64,000 bases of DNA from Numidum massiliense (GTDB lineage: Bacteria > Bacillota > Bacilli > Thermoactinomycetales > Novibacillaceae). Made by a program: the position numbers and the translations under genes. The DNA lies in NCBI RefSeq assembly GCF_001375555.1, contig NZ_CTDZ01000009.1, positions 3,527,758 through 3,591,757 of the forward strand, given 5' to 3'. The first letter of the stretch is position 1; every line of letters starts with the position of its first letter. The notes under the pieces were generated by a model that ran no database searches, was not told where the DNA came from, and saw only the letters and a list, made by a program, of their open reading frames with translations. This document shows, piece by piece, positions 33,454-42,763 of the stretch.

Positions 33454-33831
33454 TCAACTATAAGCGACCATTACAATTAATAAAATAGAAACGAACACAT
33501 CGACGATGCCGGCAAAGAATGTGATGAGCATAATGTTGCCGGCCAATCGTTTTGTATGTCGCTGATCATTTGTTTGGTTGTGTTCGTCAATAGCGGGGGT
33601 TGTATCAGCCATGTCTTTGGCCGTAAACAGCAAACGGAAACCATGCCATACACCATGGCCGAATTTGCCAGATAAGAGGAGTGTACAAGCAGCAACGATT
33701 AACAACGCGATTCCGCATAGAAAAAGCCGATCACTAAATGAAAGCACATTAACAGGGGTATAAAAAGCGATAAAAAATGTCATGGAAATGACACTAACTA
33801 TACCAATAAGTACTGTTTTTAATTTTACCAT
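33454..33831 (-). CDS. Small membrane protein (DUF3899-like)
   Basis: A 125-residue protein with four hydrophobic segments (about residues 5-24, 33-52, 53-70 and 100-122) and a hydrophilic loop (DEHNQTNDQRHTKR). The third contains GKFGHGVWHGFRLLF, a pattern I associate with DUF3899. No function is known. ATG 33831 is preferred because GGAAGGTGA precedes it; an upstream in-frame ATG lacks a ribosome binding site. Base composition is more A+T-rich than the neighbours. Confidence 0.6.
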   Translation of the reverse strand: MVKLKTVLIGIVSVISMTFFIAFYTPVNVLSFSDRLFLCGIALLIVAACTLLLSGKFGHGVWHGFRLLFTAKDMADTTPAIDEHNQTNDQRHTKRLAGNIMLITFFAGIVDVFVSILLIVMVAYS

Positions 33832-33965
33832 TATTGCTTTCACCTTCCCATTTAAGATAATATTACTCATAACTATAACTGACCCTTGTGGATTTTTTAG
33901 CTTTGGTTGCCATCAGTCTATTTTGCAAGCAATCTAAACACTATGTTACAAGAAATCACAAATAA

Positions 33966-33980
33966 TAAAAAGCGCTTTAC
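33966..33980. promoter_or_regulatory. Possible CcpA (cre) site
   Basis: AAAAAGCGCTTTAC resembles the cre core (AAGCGCTTT). It lies about 280 bp upstream of oppA and would fit catabolite control of the opp operon. Confidence 0.35.
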
Positions 33981-34062
33981 AAATAGAGGTAATAGGTTTA
34001 TGATTGCATATAACAGAAAAGGGTTTGTTATTGCATAAGGCGCTACAGGGAGTTAATTTTGT

Positions 34063-34090
34063 TTTACCTTGCAATTGGATGCGCTATCAT
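34063..34090 (+). promoter_or_regulatory. Possible oppA promoter
   Basis: TTTACC (4/6) and TATCAT (5/6) with a 16-bp spacer, about 160 bp before the oppA start. Confidence 0.4.
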
Positions 34091-34254
34091 TTTATGTAAA
34101 AATGAAAGTTCTCGTGAACCCTTTACTAAACAACGCATAACGAAGGAGTCTGCACAAGTAAGATGGTTGAAAGGGGGGCGATGCTGCCGATTATCAAGAC
34201 GGTAAAGAAATGTGAGAACGTGTGTATCTAGCTTAATTTTAGGGGGGTTAATTA

Positions 34255-35946
34255 GTGAATAAAAAATTTTTACTGCTTAGTATTGTGTTTGTCCTCATCT
34301 TAACAACGTTTGCTGCGGGGTGTGGGCAAAAAAGTGCCAACGAGGGCGACGGTCAAGGGAAGCAAGCAGCGAACGGCGAGGGGAAGAGTGCGGAGAAAGG
34401 TAAAAATGACAAGCCGGCGAAAGAGCAAGTGATTCACATGAATGAACGGGCCGAGCCGCCGGATCTCGACAGTGCGACATCGACCGATGCGGCTTCACAC
34501 ATGATTCTTTCGAATGTCATGGAAGGATTAGTGATACTGGATAAAGATATGAAACCGATTCCAGGAATGGCGGAAGAATTGCCGGAAATAAGTGACGACG
34601 GAAAGACGTACACGTTTAAACTGCGAGACGCCAAGTGGAGTGACGGTTCCCCGGTGACAGCGAACGATTTCGAGTACGCGTGGAAGCGGGCTTTAAACCC
34701 AGAGACGAAATCACAGTATGCTTTCATATTTTCCGAAATTAAAAACGCTGAAGCGTACAATAAAGGAAAAGCAAAAGCGGAAGATGTCGGTGTCAAAGCG
34801 GTCGATGAAAAGACTCTCGAAGTCACGTTAGAACATCCAGTGCCGTACTTTACGTCGAAAATGGCTTTCAGTACGTTTTATCCACAAAAGCAAGAATTTG
34901 TCGAGAAAATGGGGAAGAAATACGCGAAAGAAGATGACGCACTCCTTTACAATGGGCCGTTTAAATTAGCTAACTGGAAGCACGAATCTGGATGGGAGTA
35001 CGTGAAAAACGAAAACTACTGGGATGTTGACTCGGTGAAGTTAGATAAGGTGACGTGGGATGTCGTTAAGGATACTTCCACGGGGATCGACTTGTACGAA
35101 ACTGGTAAATTCGATGTCACTTTGCTCAGCCAAGATTTTGTGACCCAGTACAAAGATCGCGAAGACTTCACGACGCGACCAGAATTTGTAACTGCTTATT
35201 TAGAGTTTAACTTATTGGATCCGTTCCTCAAGAATGACAAAATCCGAGCGGCGATCGCCGGTGCTTTCGATAAAGAAACGCACGCCAAGGTCATCATGAA
35301 CGACGGCTCGACTGCTGCTTACGGTTTCGTTCCTCCTGGAATGGCAGGACCCGAAGGGACGGATGGTGAGCCGTACCGCGAGTACGTCGGGGAAATTAAG
35401 ACCGCGCAAAATGTCGAGGAAGCGAAAAAGCTTTTCAAAGAAGGACTTAAGGAGCTAGGTTTGTCGAAACCGCCCAAACTGGAGTATTTGACCGACGACA
35501 ACGATACTGCTCGGAGGACTGCAGAGTTTCTGCAAGAGGAGTTTAAGAAAAACCTCGGGTTGGAAATCGAAATTAACCAACAAACGTTTGCTGCGCGATT
35601 AGACCTCGCCCGCGAAAAGAAATTCCAGCTTTACCTTTCGCTGTGGGGTGCAGATTACAACGACCCGCTGTCCTTTATGGATCTGTTCGTAACAGATGGG
35701 CCGTACAATGACGCTAGCTGGAGTAACAAAACGTTCGACGAGGCGATCAAGTTCTCCCAGACGTCAGGCGATCAAAAAGCTCGGGTAGATAAAATGGCGG
35801 AAGCAGAGAAACTTTTGATCAAAGAGGCTCCGATTGCCCCGCTGTACTATCGTCACCGCGCGTATTTGTGGCGACCGGAAATCAAAGAATTAATTAGGCC
35901 GCCATACGGACCGGGCTTTTACTTCAAATGGGCCTACGTCGAGTGA
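34255..35946 (+). CDS. oppA: Oligopeptide-binding lipoprotein
   Basis: A 563-residue solute-binding protein of family 5. The signal peptide ends in the lipobox FAAGC (Cys about 23), followed by a Gly/Lys/Ser-rich linker of some 35 residues. The SBP_5 core shows the usual KWSDGSPVTANDFEYAWKR, YNGPFKLANWKHESG and DYNDPLSFMD segments of OppA/DppE proteins. It captures peptides outside the cell for the OppBCDF permease encoded next. The GTG start follows AGGGGGG. Length is typical (545-600 aa). Confidence 0.92.
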   Translation: MNKKFLLLSIVFVLILTTFAAGCGQKSANEGDGQGKQAANGEGKSAEKGKNDKPAKEQVIHMNERAEPPDLDSATSTDAASHMILSNVMEGLVILDKDMKPIPGMAEELPEISDDGKTYTFKLRDAKWSDGSPVTANDFEYAWKRALNPETKSQYAFIFSEIKNAEAYNKGKAKAEDVGVKAVDEKTLEVTLEHPVPYFTSKMAFSTFYPQKQEFVEKMGKKYAKEDDALLYNGPFKLANWKHESGWEYVKNENYWDVDSVKLDKVTWDVVKDTSTGIDLYETGKFDVTLLSQDFVTQYKDREDFTTRPEFVTAYLEFNLLDPFLKNDKIRAAIAGAFDKETHAKVIMNDGSTAAYGFVPPGMAGPEGTDGEPYREYVGEIKTAQNVEEAKKLFKEGLKELGLSKPPKLEYLTDDNDTARRTAEFLQEEFKKNLGLEIEINQQTFAARLDLAREKKFQLYLSLWGADYNDPLSFMDLFVTDGPYNDASWSNKTFDEAIKFSQTSGDQKARVDKMAEAEKLLIKEAPIAPLYYRHRAYLWRPEIKELIRPPYGPGFYFKWAYVE

Positions 35947-36010
35947 TCAAAACCATGAGTGTATTAGCATAGGGTATTAGCATAATAAGGTGTGCATCTT
36001 AGCGGCAAAT

Positions 36011-36040
36011 GGGGAGGATATGTGACGAGTATTCCTCCCC
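36011..36040 (+). other. Hairpin between oppA and oppB
   Basis: An 8-bp stem GGGGAGGA/TCCTCCCC (36011-36018 with 36033-36040) with no T-tract. It may stabilise the oppA mRNA or reduce readthrough into oppB, as commonly seen after binding-protein genes. Confidence 0.6.
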
Positions 36041-36173
36041 TACTCACGAACAAAACATGTCATCCGGTTGGAAACTATTTTTAATAGTGATGTGATGACA
36101 ATCGTATGAACGGTACGACGGTATTTTTCCTAGCGAATGAACGACATGTTTAGGGGATTAGTGGGGTGACAGA

Positions 36174-37103
36174 GTGGCGCGGTATATATTCACACGTTTT
36201 TTGTATGCGTTAGTTGCATTTTGGCTCATTGTTACAGTGACTTTTTTTACGATGCACTTGCTGCCAGGTTCGCCACTGCAAAATCAAGCGAAACTACCAG
36301 CTGATATGCGGGAGCAGATTGAGGAACATTACGGGCTGAAAGATCCGCTTCCCGTTCAATACGTAAGATACTGGGGTGATTTGCTCCAAGGAAACCTAGG
36401 ATTATCTTTTACTTTTGCTGGCCGTAGTGTGAATCAGATTATCGAAGAACGAATTTGGCCTTCAGTCTTGGTCGGGCTTCAGGCGATCGTTTTTGGGACG
36501 GTTGCCGGGGGGATTCTCGGAGTTATTGCCGGCCTCAAGCAAAATACGTGGTATGACTATATGGCAATGGTCATCGCGATCCTCGGAGTGTCTGTCCCGA
36601 GTTTTGTAATTGCCGTTATTTTACAGTACTTACTCGGTGTCAAATGGGGGTTGTTACCTGTTGCTTTATGGGGTGACTACGAGCATACGATTATGCCGTC
36701 ATTTTGTTTATCAATGTCGATTGTGGCGATGATGGCACGCTTTATGCGAACAGAAGTCATCGAAGTAATTGGACAAGACTATATAAAAACAGCGAAAGCA
36801 AAAGGTATTTCGACACCAGGTATTATACGGAGACACGTCATCCGCAATGCACTGTTCCCGGCAATTACTGTATTGGGAACTATTGTCATTGGAGTGGTCA
36901 CAGGATCGATCGTCATTGAACGGTTGTTTAGCATCCCAGGAATCGGTGAACAATTTGTTACATCGATCTTGGCTAAAGACTTGTATGTCATCATGGGATT
37001 AACGATTTTGTATAGTGCGTTGTTTATTGTGACTATTTTCATTACCGATGTGATGTACAGTGTGATTGATCCCCGCGTACGCTTGGCGGAGGTGAAAAGT
37101 TAA
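36174..37103 (+). CDS. oppB: Oligopeptide ABC transporter permease OppB
   Basis: A 309-residue permease with six helices. The N-terminal half has the OppB hallmark LPGSPLQNQ and HYGLKDPLPVQYVRYWGDLLQGNLG; the EAA loop is QDYIKTAKAKGISTPGIIRRHVIRNAL (about residues 202-228), which contacts the ATPase. The GTG start has GGGGTGA upstream, a modest site. Its stop overlaps oppC by one base (TAATG). Confidence 0.93.
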   Translation: MARYIFTRFLYALVAFWLIVTVTFFTMHLLPGSPLQNQAKLPADMREQIEEHYGLKDPLPVQYVRYWGDLLQGNLGLSFTFAGRSVNQIIEERIWPSVLVGLQAIVFGTVAGGILGVIAGLKQNTWYDYMAMVIAILGVSVPSFVIAVILQYLLGVKWGLLPVALWGDYEHTIMPSFCLSMSIVAMMARFMRTEVIEVIGQDYIKTAKAKGISTPGIIRRHVIRNALFPAITVLGTIVIGVVTGSIVIERLFSIPGIGEQFVTSILAKDLYVIMGLTILYSALFIVTIFITDVMYSVIDPRVRLAEVKS

Positions 37104-38035
37104 TGAGTGAGTTACAAGCTAAAACGTATCGTCCGGAAGACTTTATGTCCGCCAACATTAGCCAAACAGCGAAAGAGCAGATAACCCGTGTGCCTACTTC
37201 ACTCTTAATAGATGGGTGGATGCGCTTGAAACGGAACCGAGGCGCGTTAATCGGGCTAATCGTTCTAACCGCCTTGTTCGTAATGGCTCTTGTTGGTCCG
37301 CACGTGGCGAAGTATACGTACCACGAGCAGCACTTAACGGATACGAATAAAAGTCCAAGTGCGGAGTACTATTTTGGTACAGACCATCTGGGGCGCGACA
37401 TGTTTGCACGCGCGTGGGAAGGCCTGCGTGTGTCTATGCTAATCGCCTTTATTGCGGCGTCGCTCGATCTTTTAATCGGCTTAACATATGGTAGTATTTC
37501 TGCTTTTTATGGAGGACGCATCGATAACGTGATGCAGCGCATTATCGAGGTGTTGTACGGTATTCCGAATTTAATCGTGATTATCTTAATGATGATGATC
37601 TTACAACCCGGTATTATTGCGATAGCGTTTGCGATGGTGATTACTGGGTGGGTGCCAATGGCGCGAATTGTTCGCGGTCAAATTCTTAAATTGAAAAACC
37701 AAGAATATATTATGGCGTCACGAACGCTGGGAGCTAGTAATGCACGATTAATTTGGAAGCACCTTATACCAAACACGTTAGGTCCAGTCATTGTCAACTT
37801 GACATTTACTATTCCGACAGCGATTTTTTTTGAAGCCGTTCTTAGCTTTATCGGCTTAGGTTTGCAGCCCCCGAATACGAGTCTCGGCGTTATGATCAAT
37901 GAGGGATTTCGTATGTTACGTTTTTATCCCCATGAGACAATCATACCCGGCGCAATGATCGCTTTACTCATGTTAGGCTTTAATCTATTGGGTGATGGGC
38001 TGCGTGATGCGTTTGACCCGAAATTGCGTAGATGA
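37103..38035 (+). CDS. oppC: Oligopeptide ABC transporter permease OppC
   Basis: A 310-residue permease. The OppC N-terminal domain (about 30 residues before the first helix near 50) is present, and FGTDHLGRDMFARAWEGLRVSM is the conserved block. The EAA loop is QEYIMASRTLGASNARLIWKHLIPN. About six helices. The start overlaps the oppB stop, so translation is coupled. Confidence 0.93.
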   Translation: MSELQAKTYRPEDFMSANISQTAKEQITRVPTSLLIDGWMRLKRNRGALIGLIVLTALFVMALVGPHVAKYTYHEQHLTDTNKSPSAEYYFGTDHLGRDMFARAWEGLRVSMLIAFIAASLDLLIGLTYGSISAFYGGRIDNVMQRIIEVLYGIPNLIVIILMMMILQPGIIAIAFAMVITGWVPMARIVRGQILKLKNQEYIMASRTLGASNARLIWKHLIPNTLGPVIVNLTFTIPTAIFFEAVLSFIGLGLQPPNTSLGVMINEGFRMLRFYPHETIIPGAMIALLMLGFNLLGDGLRDAFDPKLRR

Positions 38036-38046
38036 GGTGTCATAAG

Positions 38047-39063
38047 ATGGGCAAGATACTAAAAGTAGACGACCTACACATTTCGTTTGACACCCATGCG
38101 GGTGAAGTTCATGCAGTTAGGGGTGTTCAATTTGACCTTGAAGAAGGGGAAACACTAGCCATTGTCGGAGAATCTGGATGCGGAAAAAGCGTGACTGCTC
38201 TCAGTATCATCGGCTTAATTCCCGTTCCCCCGGGGCGTTACAAGAGCGGGAGTATCCAGTTTGGGGGTAAAAACCTTACCGATTTATCTGAAAAGGAAAT
38301 ACAAAAAATACGCGGTGCAGAAATATCGATGATATTTCAAGACCCGATGACCTCTCTTAATCCGACGATGACGGTCGGAAAGCAGATTGTAGAAGGAATC
38401 GTCAGGCATCACAAGATTAGTCGAGACGTGGCGCGCAGTCGGGCGATTGAAATGTTAAAGCTCGTCGAAATCCCTAATGCGGAAGTACGAATTGACCACT
38501 ATCCGCACCAATTTAGCGGAGGAATGAGACAACGTGTCATGATTGCGATTGCACTCGCGTGTGAACCGAAGATTCTCATAGCCGACGAGCCGACGACTGC
38601 ACTAGACGTAACGATCCAGGCGCAAATTCTCGATCTGATGAAAGGGTTGCAGCGCAAAAAGAAAACATCTGTTATTTTGATCACGCACGATCTAGGGATT
38701 GTCGCCGATGCCGCGCATCGCGTCGTGGTGATGTACGCTGGAAAGGTAGTTGAGACGGGGACGATTAACGACATATTTTATCATCCAAAGCATCCATACA
38801 CTTGGGGATTGTTGACGTCCGTTCCTCGACTTGATGCATCACGAGATAAACCTTTAATACCAATCTTAGGGACACCGCCTGATTTGCTTTCGCCTCCGAA
38901 AGGATGTCCCTTTGCTGCGCGATGTCCGTATGCGATGACTATTTGTCAGGAAGAGATGCCTGCATATTCATACGTTTCTACTGGACATACGGTTACGTGT
39001 TGGCTGGAGCACCCCATGGCCCCTCCTGTCAGTCCCCCGGAAACAATTGCAGGAGTGAAATAA
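38047..39063 (+). CDS. oppD: Oligopeptide ABC transporter ATP-binding protein OppD
   Basis: A 338-residue ATPase with Walker [10 protein letters not shown]-loop IFQDPMTSLNPT, signature [12 protein letters not shown], Walker [13 protein letters not shown] and H-loop ITHDLG. The C-terminal oligopeptide domain carries cysteines (CPFAARCPYAMTIC and a later Cys) that in related OppD proteins bind an Fe-S cluster. ATG 38047 follows GAGGTG; the ATG at 38032 overlapping the oppC stop has no ribosome binding site. Confidence 0.92.
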   Translation: MGKILKVDDLHISFDTHAGEVHAVRGVQFDLEEGETLAIVGESGCGKSVTALSIIGLIPVPPGRYKSGSIQFGGKNLTDLSEKEIQKIRGAEISMIFQDPMTSLNPTMTVGKQIVEGIVRHHKISRDVARSRAIEMLKLVEIPNAEVRIDHYPHQFSGGMRQRVMIAIALACEPKILIADEPTTALDVTIQAQILDLMKGLQRKKKTSVILITHDLGIVADAAHRVVVMYAGKVVETGTINDIFYHPKHPYTWGLLTSVPRLDASRDKPLIPILGTPPDLLSPPKGCPFAARCPYAMTICQEEMPAYSYVSTGHTVTCWLEHPMAPPVSPPETIAGVK

Positions 39064-39258
39064 ACATACGTTTGAACGTAGCTTTCAGGCAGCGGATGGC
39101 TATCTCAACCCTTGGTTTACGACGCCTAAACTGCTAATATTGAAAGAAAAGTAGCGTGAAACCGATGTCAAAGCGTCAAGGCCAGGCTAGGTAGATTCAC
39201 CCTGACAGCTGTGCGACGCGATCGGTCGATGAAAGGTTTACGGACGAGGAGGAACACA

Positions 39259-40221
39259 GTGAGCGCAGAACGCATTCTTGACGTACAACACGTAAAAAAA
39301 TACTTTACCGTCGAACGGGGCGCACAATTGCGCGCGGTGGACGACGTCTCCTTTTATATCCGGCAGGGGGAGACGTTCGGTCTCGTCGGCGAATCCGGTT
39401 GCGGCAAATCGACGTTAGGTCGCACGATCATTCGCTTGTACGAAGCGACAGCGGGGAAAGTACTGTACAAAGGAAAAGAAGTGCACAAAAAGACGAACAA
39501 ACAAATGCGTCAGTTTAACCGGGAAATGCAAATGATTTTTCAAGACCCCTATGCGTCGCTCAATCCGCGCATGCCGGTTGGCGACATTATTGCGGAAGGG
39601 ATCGACATTCACGGCTTGGCTGGCAGTAAACAGGAGCGGCAAAGTCGTATTTACGAGTTGCTAGAAACGGTCGGTTTGAACCGGGAACACGCCAATCGCT
39701 ATCCGCACGAGTTTAGCGGCGGCCAGCGGCAGCGGATCGGCATCGCCCGCGCACTCGCCGTAGAGCCGGAATTTATCGTGGCGGACGAGCCGATTTCTGC
39801 GTTGGACGTGTCGATTCAAGCGCAAGTCGTTAATTTGTTGCGCCAATTACAGCGTGAAAAAGGGCTTACGTATTTGTTTATTGCGCACGACTTATCGATG
39901 GTTAAGCACATTAGCGACCGCGTCGGTGTCATGTACTTAGGGAGCTTAGTCGAAGTGGCAAACAGTGAAGATTTGTACGATGAGCCCCTCCACCCGTATA
40001 CACATGCACTGTTATCGGCAATCCCGATTCCCGATCCCGAAGTAGAGCAAGGGAGGGAGCGCATCGTGCTCGAAGGGGATGTTCCCAGCCCGATCAATCC
40101 GCCGAGCGGCTGTCGCTTTCGCACGCGCTGTCCCCACGCGATGCCCGTTTGCGCGGAGCAGTCGCCGACGTTTGCGGAAGTGAAACCGAATCACTGGGTC
40201 GCTTGCCACTTAGTCGGCTAG
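39259..40221 (+). CDS. oppF: Oligopeptide ABC transporter ATP-binding protein OppF
   Basis: A 320-residue ATPase and heterodimer partner of OppD. Walker [35 protein letters not shown], Walker [14 protein letters not shown] and AHDLSMV are intact; the C-terminal [14 protein letters not shown] cysteine cluster is kept. The frame is open from 39211, but GTG 39259 follows GAGGAGGA. The 195-bp gap after oppD and the higher G+C and codon style compared with oppBC suggest that it may have a different history. Confidence 0.9.
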   Translation: MSAERILDVQHVKKYFTVERGAQLRAVDDVSFYIRQGETFGLVGESGCGKSTLGRTIIRLYEATAGKVLYKGKEVHKKTNKQMRQFNREMQMIFQDPYASLNPRMPVGDIIAEGIDIHGLAGSKQERQSRIYELLETVGLNREHANRYPHEFSGGQRQRIGIARALAVEPEFIVADEPISALDVSIQAQVVNLLRQLQREKGLTYLFIAHDLSMVKHISDRVGVMYLGSLVEVANSEDLYDEPLHPYTHALLSAIPIPDPEVEQGRERIVLEGDVPSPINPPSGCRFRTRCPHAMPVCAEQSPTFAEVKPNHWVACHLVG

Positions 40222-40352
40222 ATCGTACATCACTACTCAATGGCATGATCGCCCGCCCACCAGTATTTTAGTCATATTCCCCGGGGACAAGCATACATTG
40301 CTTGTAACGAATGGTGGACAGGTTATTGACCTGACCATAGGGGGAGATGACT

Positions 40353-42140
40353 ATGGGAAAACGCAAAAACACGAGTGAGGCGAAGAAGTGGCTACTCATT
40401 ACTGGAACAGTGTTTTTGTGTGCGAGTCTCATTTTGGCCTTCGGTGCCTTGTTTATGAAAGGATGGCAGCAACCGACGACCGCCGAGCGAGCAGCGAATC
40501 GTTCAACGGGTGAGAAAAACGCCGATCATGCCGCTAGTAGCGAAGGGTTGGACAAGCCTACACCCGGCGGCAGTGTGGCGATCCCGCTGTATGAAGCTAT
40601 TCCGCAAGAGCTACACCCGCTTGAGCCGACCAACAGTGCAGCGAAAACGGTGACAAACTTACTTTTCGAACCGCTCGTACGCGTACAGCCCGACGGCCAA
40701 GCAGAAGGTGTGCTCGCGAGCGAGTGGGACATCTCACCCGATCGGCGTACTCTTACCGTCCGCGTGCAACGCGGGGTGAAGTGGCATGACGGTCAGCCAC
40801 TAACGGCTCAAGACGTCGTGTTTACGTACCACCAACTCGCTTCCCCCACTTACAAAGGTCCGTACCGGCACGCGGTCAAAAACATTGTCGGTTTCCAGGC
40901 GTTTAACTCCGGAAAGGCGAAACAACTAAAAGGGATCGAACGGTCGTCAAAAGGCGGTGGGGCGATCGTGTTTCACTTACAACGGCCGCTCGCACAATCA
41001 CTCGATTTACTGCAAGTCCCCGTAATCCCAGAGCACGTATACAGCCAACCGCAAGCGAACGCTCGAAACAAAGTGAAGGATCACGCCAAACATGCACGCA
41101 ATGACCAAGTTGTACGCAACGACCAAGCTAAATCGAATGAGCAAAGGATGTTAACGCTTATCGGTTCAGGACCGTATCAATTAACAGCACAGTCAGAGCG
41201 AAACGGGATTGAGTTGGAAAAGTTCCTTCACTATCGGCAGACAGATATCACCTACCTTGAGCGGATCACCTTTCGCCCGCTGTCCGTAACGGAGGCGGCA
41301 ACTGAATTTGCCCAGGGGAATGTGGACGTGTTGCCGTATTTAGACGCGGCACTCATCGAAGCAGACAAGCAGGTCGCTCACTCGGTTGCAGGAGAGACAA
41401 AAGACATTGTCCAAGTGACGTGGCCCGGAGAACTATTCCACTATGTCGCCTTTAACCCGGAGCAAAAGCTGTGGGGGGACCGCGCCTTGCGTCAGGCGGT
41501 CGGACAAGTGATCGATAAAGAGCAACTCGTACAGCAGTGGTTAAACGGTTACGGTGAACCGATCGACACCCCCCGCGGCACGACAGTGGCAGCAGCGAAC
41601 GGAGAAGGCGAACAGCAACAGGCACGGGATCTCTTGCGCCATAAGCTAAAAAAGAAAACGATTCGGTTACATTATGCGTCCGAATGGGTCGAACGGGAAC
41701 GGTTAGCCGATCAGTTGCAACAGCAGTGGGAGGCCGCTGGTTTGTCCGTCAAACTGGTCAAACATAAGCGCGTCGCCGAGTTAGCGGAAGCTCTACAAGA
41801 AGGGGAGGCCGACTTGTTCTTAATGTCAGATTGGATCCGCGCGGATGCAGACCCACTTGTCAAGTGGTGGACGGATGGGGAGTGGCGCCATTGGACGCGT
41901 TGGCCGACACCGAACTTGCAAAAAACACTTAAGAAGTGCTTAATTGCGCCTGCCGCGAAACGCGAGCGCCTATTGGCGGAATGGGAAGCGCAATTTGTCC
42001 GCGAGGCGCCGCTGATCCCGCTCGTCCAGCCCCAGTCGATTGCGTTGGTTAACAGCAAGTTGCGGGATGTCGGCGGCGGTGACTTTAAAACTGATTATTT
42101 GCGCCTTTACAATTGGTGGGTGAAAAAAAGCAGCTCCTGA
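40353..42140 (+). CDS. Peptide-binding protein (SBP family 5), membrane-anchored
   Basis: A 595-residue family 5 binding protein. Instead of a lipobox it has a non-cleaved-looking helix (about residues 12-34, LLITGTVFLCASLILAFGALF) after a basic N-terminus. The Cys inside the helix is not in a lipobox context. The core has LEPLVRVQPDGQAEGVLASEWDISPD and GVKWHDGQPLTAQDVVFTYHQL. An insert rich in Asn/Lys/Asp (about residues 225-270) is unusual. It probably feeds peptides or a related ligand to the Opp system upstream. ATG 40353 follows GGGGGAG. Its stop lies within a terminator stem. Confidence 0.82.
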   Translation: MGKRKNTSEAKKWLLITGTVFLCASLILAFGALFMKGWQQPTTAERAANRSTGEKNADHAASSEGLDKPTPGGSVAIPLYEAIPQELHPLEPTNSAAKTVTNLLFEPLVRVQPDGQAEGVLASEWDISPDRRTLTVRVQRGVKWHDGQPLTAQDVVFTYHQLASPTYKGPYRHAVKNIVGFQAFNSGKAKQLKGIERSSKGGGAIVFHLQRPLAQSLDLLQVPVIPEHVYSQPQANARNKVKDHAKHARNDQVVRNDQAKSNEQRMLTLIGSGPYQLTAQSERNGIELEKFLHYRQTDITYLERITFRPLSVTEAATEFAQGNVDVLPYLDAALIEADKQVAHSVAGETKDIVQVTWPGELFHYVAFNPEQKLWGDRALRQAVGQVIDKEQLVQQWLNGYGEPIDTPRGTTVAAANGEGEQQQARDLLRHKLKKKTIRLHYASEWVERERLADQLQQQWEAAGLSVKLVKHKRVAELAEALQEGEADLFLMSDWIRADADPLVKWWTDGEWRHWTRWPTPNLQKTLKKCLIAPAAKRERLLAEWEAQFVREAPLIPLVQPQSIALVNSKLRDVGGGDFKTDYLRLYNWWVKKSSS

Positions 42141-42162
42141 AACGCGGGAGCTGCTTTTTTTT
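42129..42162. terminator. Bidirectional terminator between the SBP gene and nifU-like gene
   Basis: A 9-bp perfect stem (42129-42137 with 42147-42155) with A7 before it and T8 after it. It includes the SBP stop codon and also serves the convergent gene. Confidence 0.9.
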
Positions 42163-42394
42163 AAAAAACTTGTTCGACTTCAGTAATTCCTTTAACTTCC
42201 TCGACAAGTGCGCGCTCGATACCTGCTTTGAGGGTAATCGTTGAAGCGGGGCAGCTGCCACACGCACCGAGTAGGCGAACTTTTACGATCCCGTCTTCGA
42301 CGTCGACGAGTTCGACGTCGCCACCGTCGCGCTGGATAAATGGGCGCAGTTTATTGAGGACTTCCTGTACTTGCACGATTTGTCCTGTAGACAT
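42161..42394 (-). CDS. yutI: NifU-like Fe-S scaffold protein (YutI)
   Basis: A 77-residue NifU C-terminal (Nfu) domain with the cluster-binding CGSC motif in [16 protein letters not shown] (about residues 42-57). The family carries and transfers [4Fe-4S] clusters. Length is typical of YutI (about 80-110 aa). ATG follows AAAGGAG. With the A-type carrier and the SufR-like regulator it makes the third Fe-S related gene in the window. Confidence 0.92.
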   Translation of the reverse strand: MSTGQIVQVQEVLNKLRPFIQRDGGDVELVDVEDGIVKVRLLGACGSCPASTITLKAGIERALVEEVKGITEVEQVF

Positions 42395-42763
42395 AGTGCT
42401 CGACTCCTTTCCCTTCGTAAGATTGTTTATAACAGATGTTCAAAAAGTCCGAGAAAGTATTCAGCGGCGCTATTTGAACGAATTTATTCGCTAACGATTT
42501 ACAGTAGACGGCATCAAACGATTAGTCGATTAGCTATTGCGATCACTTAGCAATCGCTTGGCAATCACTAAGAATCATTGAGCGATAAACTGAGCAATCA
42601 CTGCGCGATCATCGGTGAACGTTTTGTTAACGCTACTTTCATTTTACTCGATTAACCGTACATTGACAAATGGTTTATGCCCCGCGCTTTCGGCCACAGA
42701 CGATAAATGATAAGATATAAGTGCAACAATATGCTGGAATGTTCTGTGGAGAGGGAGTAGTGG
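42395..42763 (+). other. Divergent intergenic region between yutI and mccA
   Basis: This 369-bp gap contains seven short tandem repeats (annotated separately) and a TTGACA at 42663. No matching -10 box is found 17 bp downstream of it. A TAAGATATAA stretch at 42711 may contain the -10. No riboswitch or T-box was recognised. Confidence 0.6.
42539..42615. repeat. Seven degenerate 11-bp tandem repeats upstream of mccA
   Basis: Units begin at 42539, 42550, 42561, 42572, 42582, 42594 and 42605, with lengths of 11, 11, 11, 10, 12, 11 and 11. The shared pattern is GC(A/G)ATCACTNN. The period is about one helical turn, so all units face the same side of the DNA. They could be a regulator array or a bending element. 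Confidence 0.7.

Larger units (their letters stand above)
33832..34254 (+). other. A+T-rich intergenic region upstream of oppA
   Basis: This 423-bp gap holds a cre-like site, a possible promoter and the oppA leader. A purine-rich AAAGGGGGGCGATG near 34169 could start a short peptide, but no convincing frame follows. Confidence 0.6.

Noticed and set aside
42539-42615. CRISPR array
   Set aside because: Units are 11 bp, contiguous and degenerate, with no spacers and no cas genes in the window.
42395-42763. S-box or T-box riboswitch before mccA
   Set aside because: No conserved S-box or T-box core and no terminator/antiterminator pair was found.
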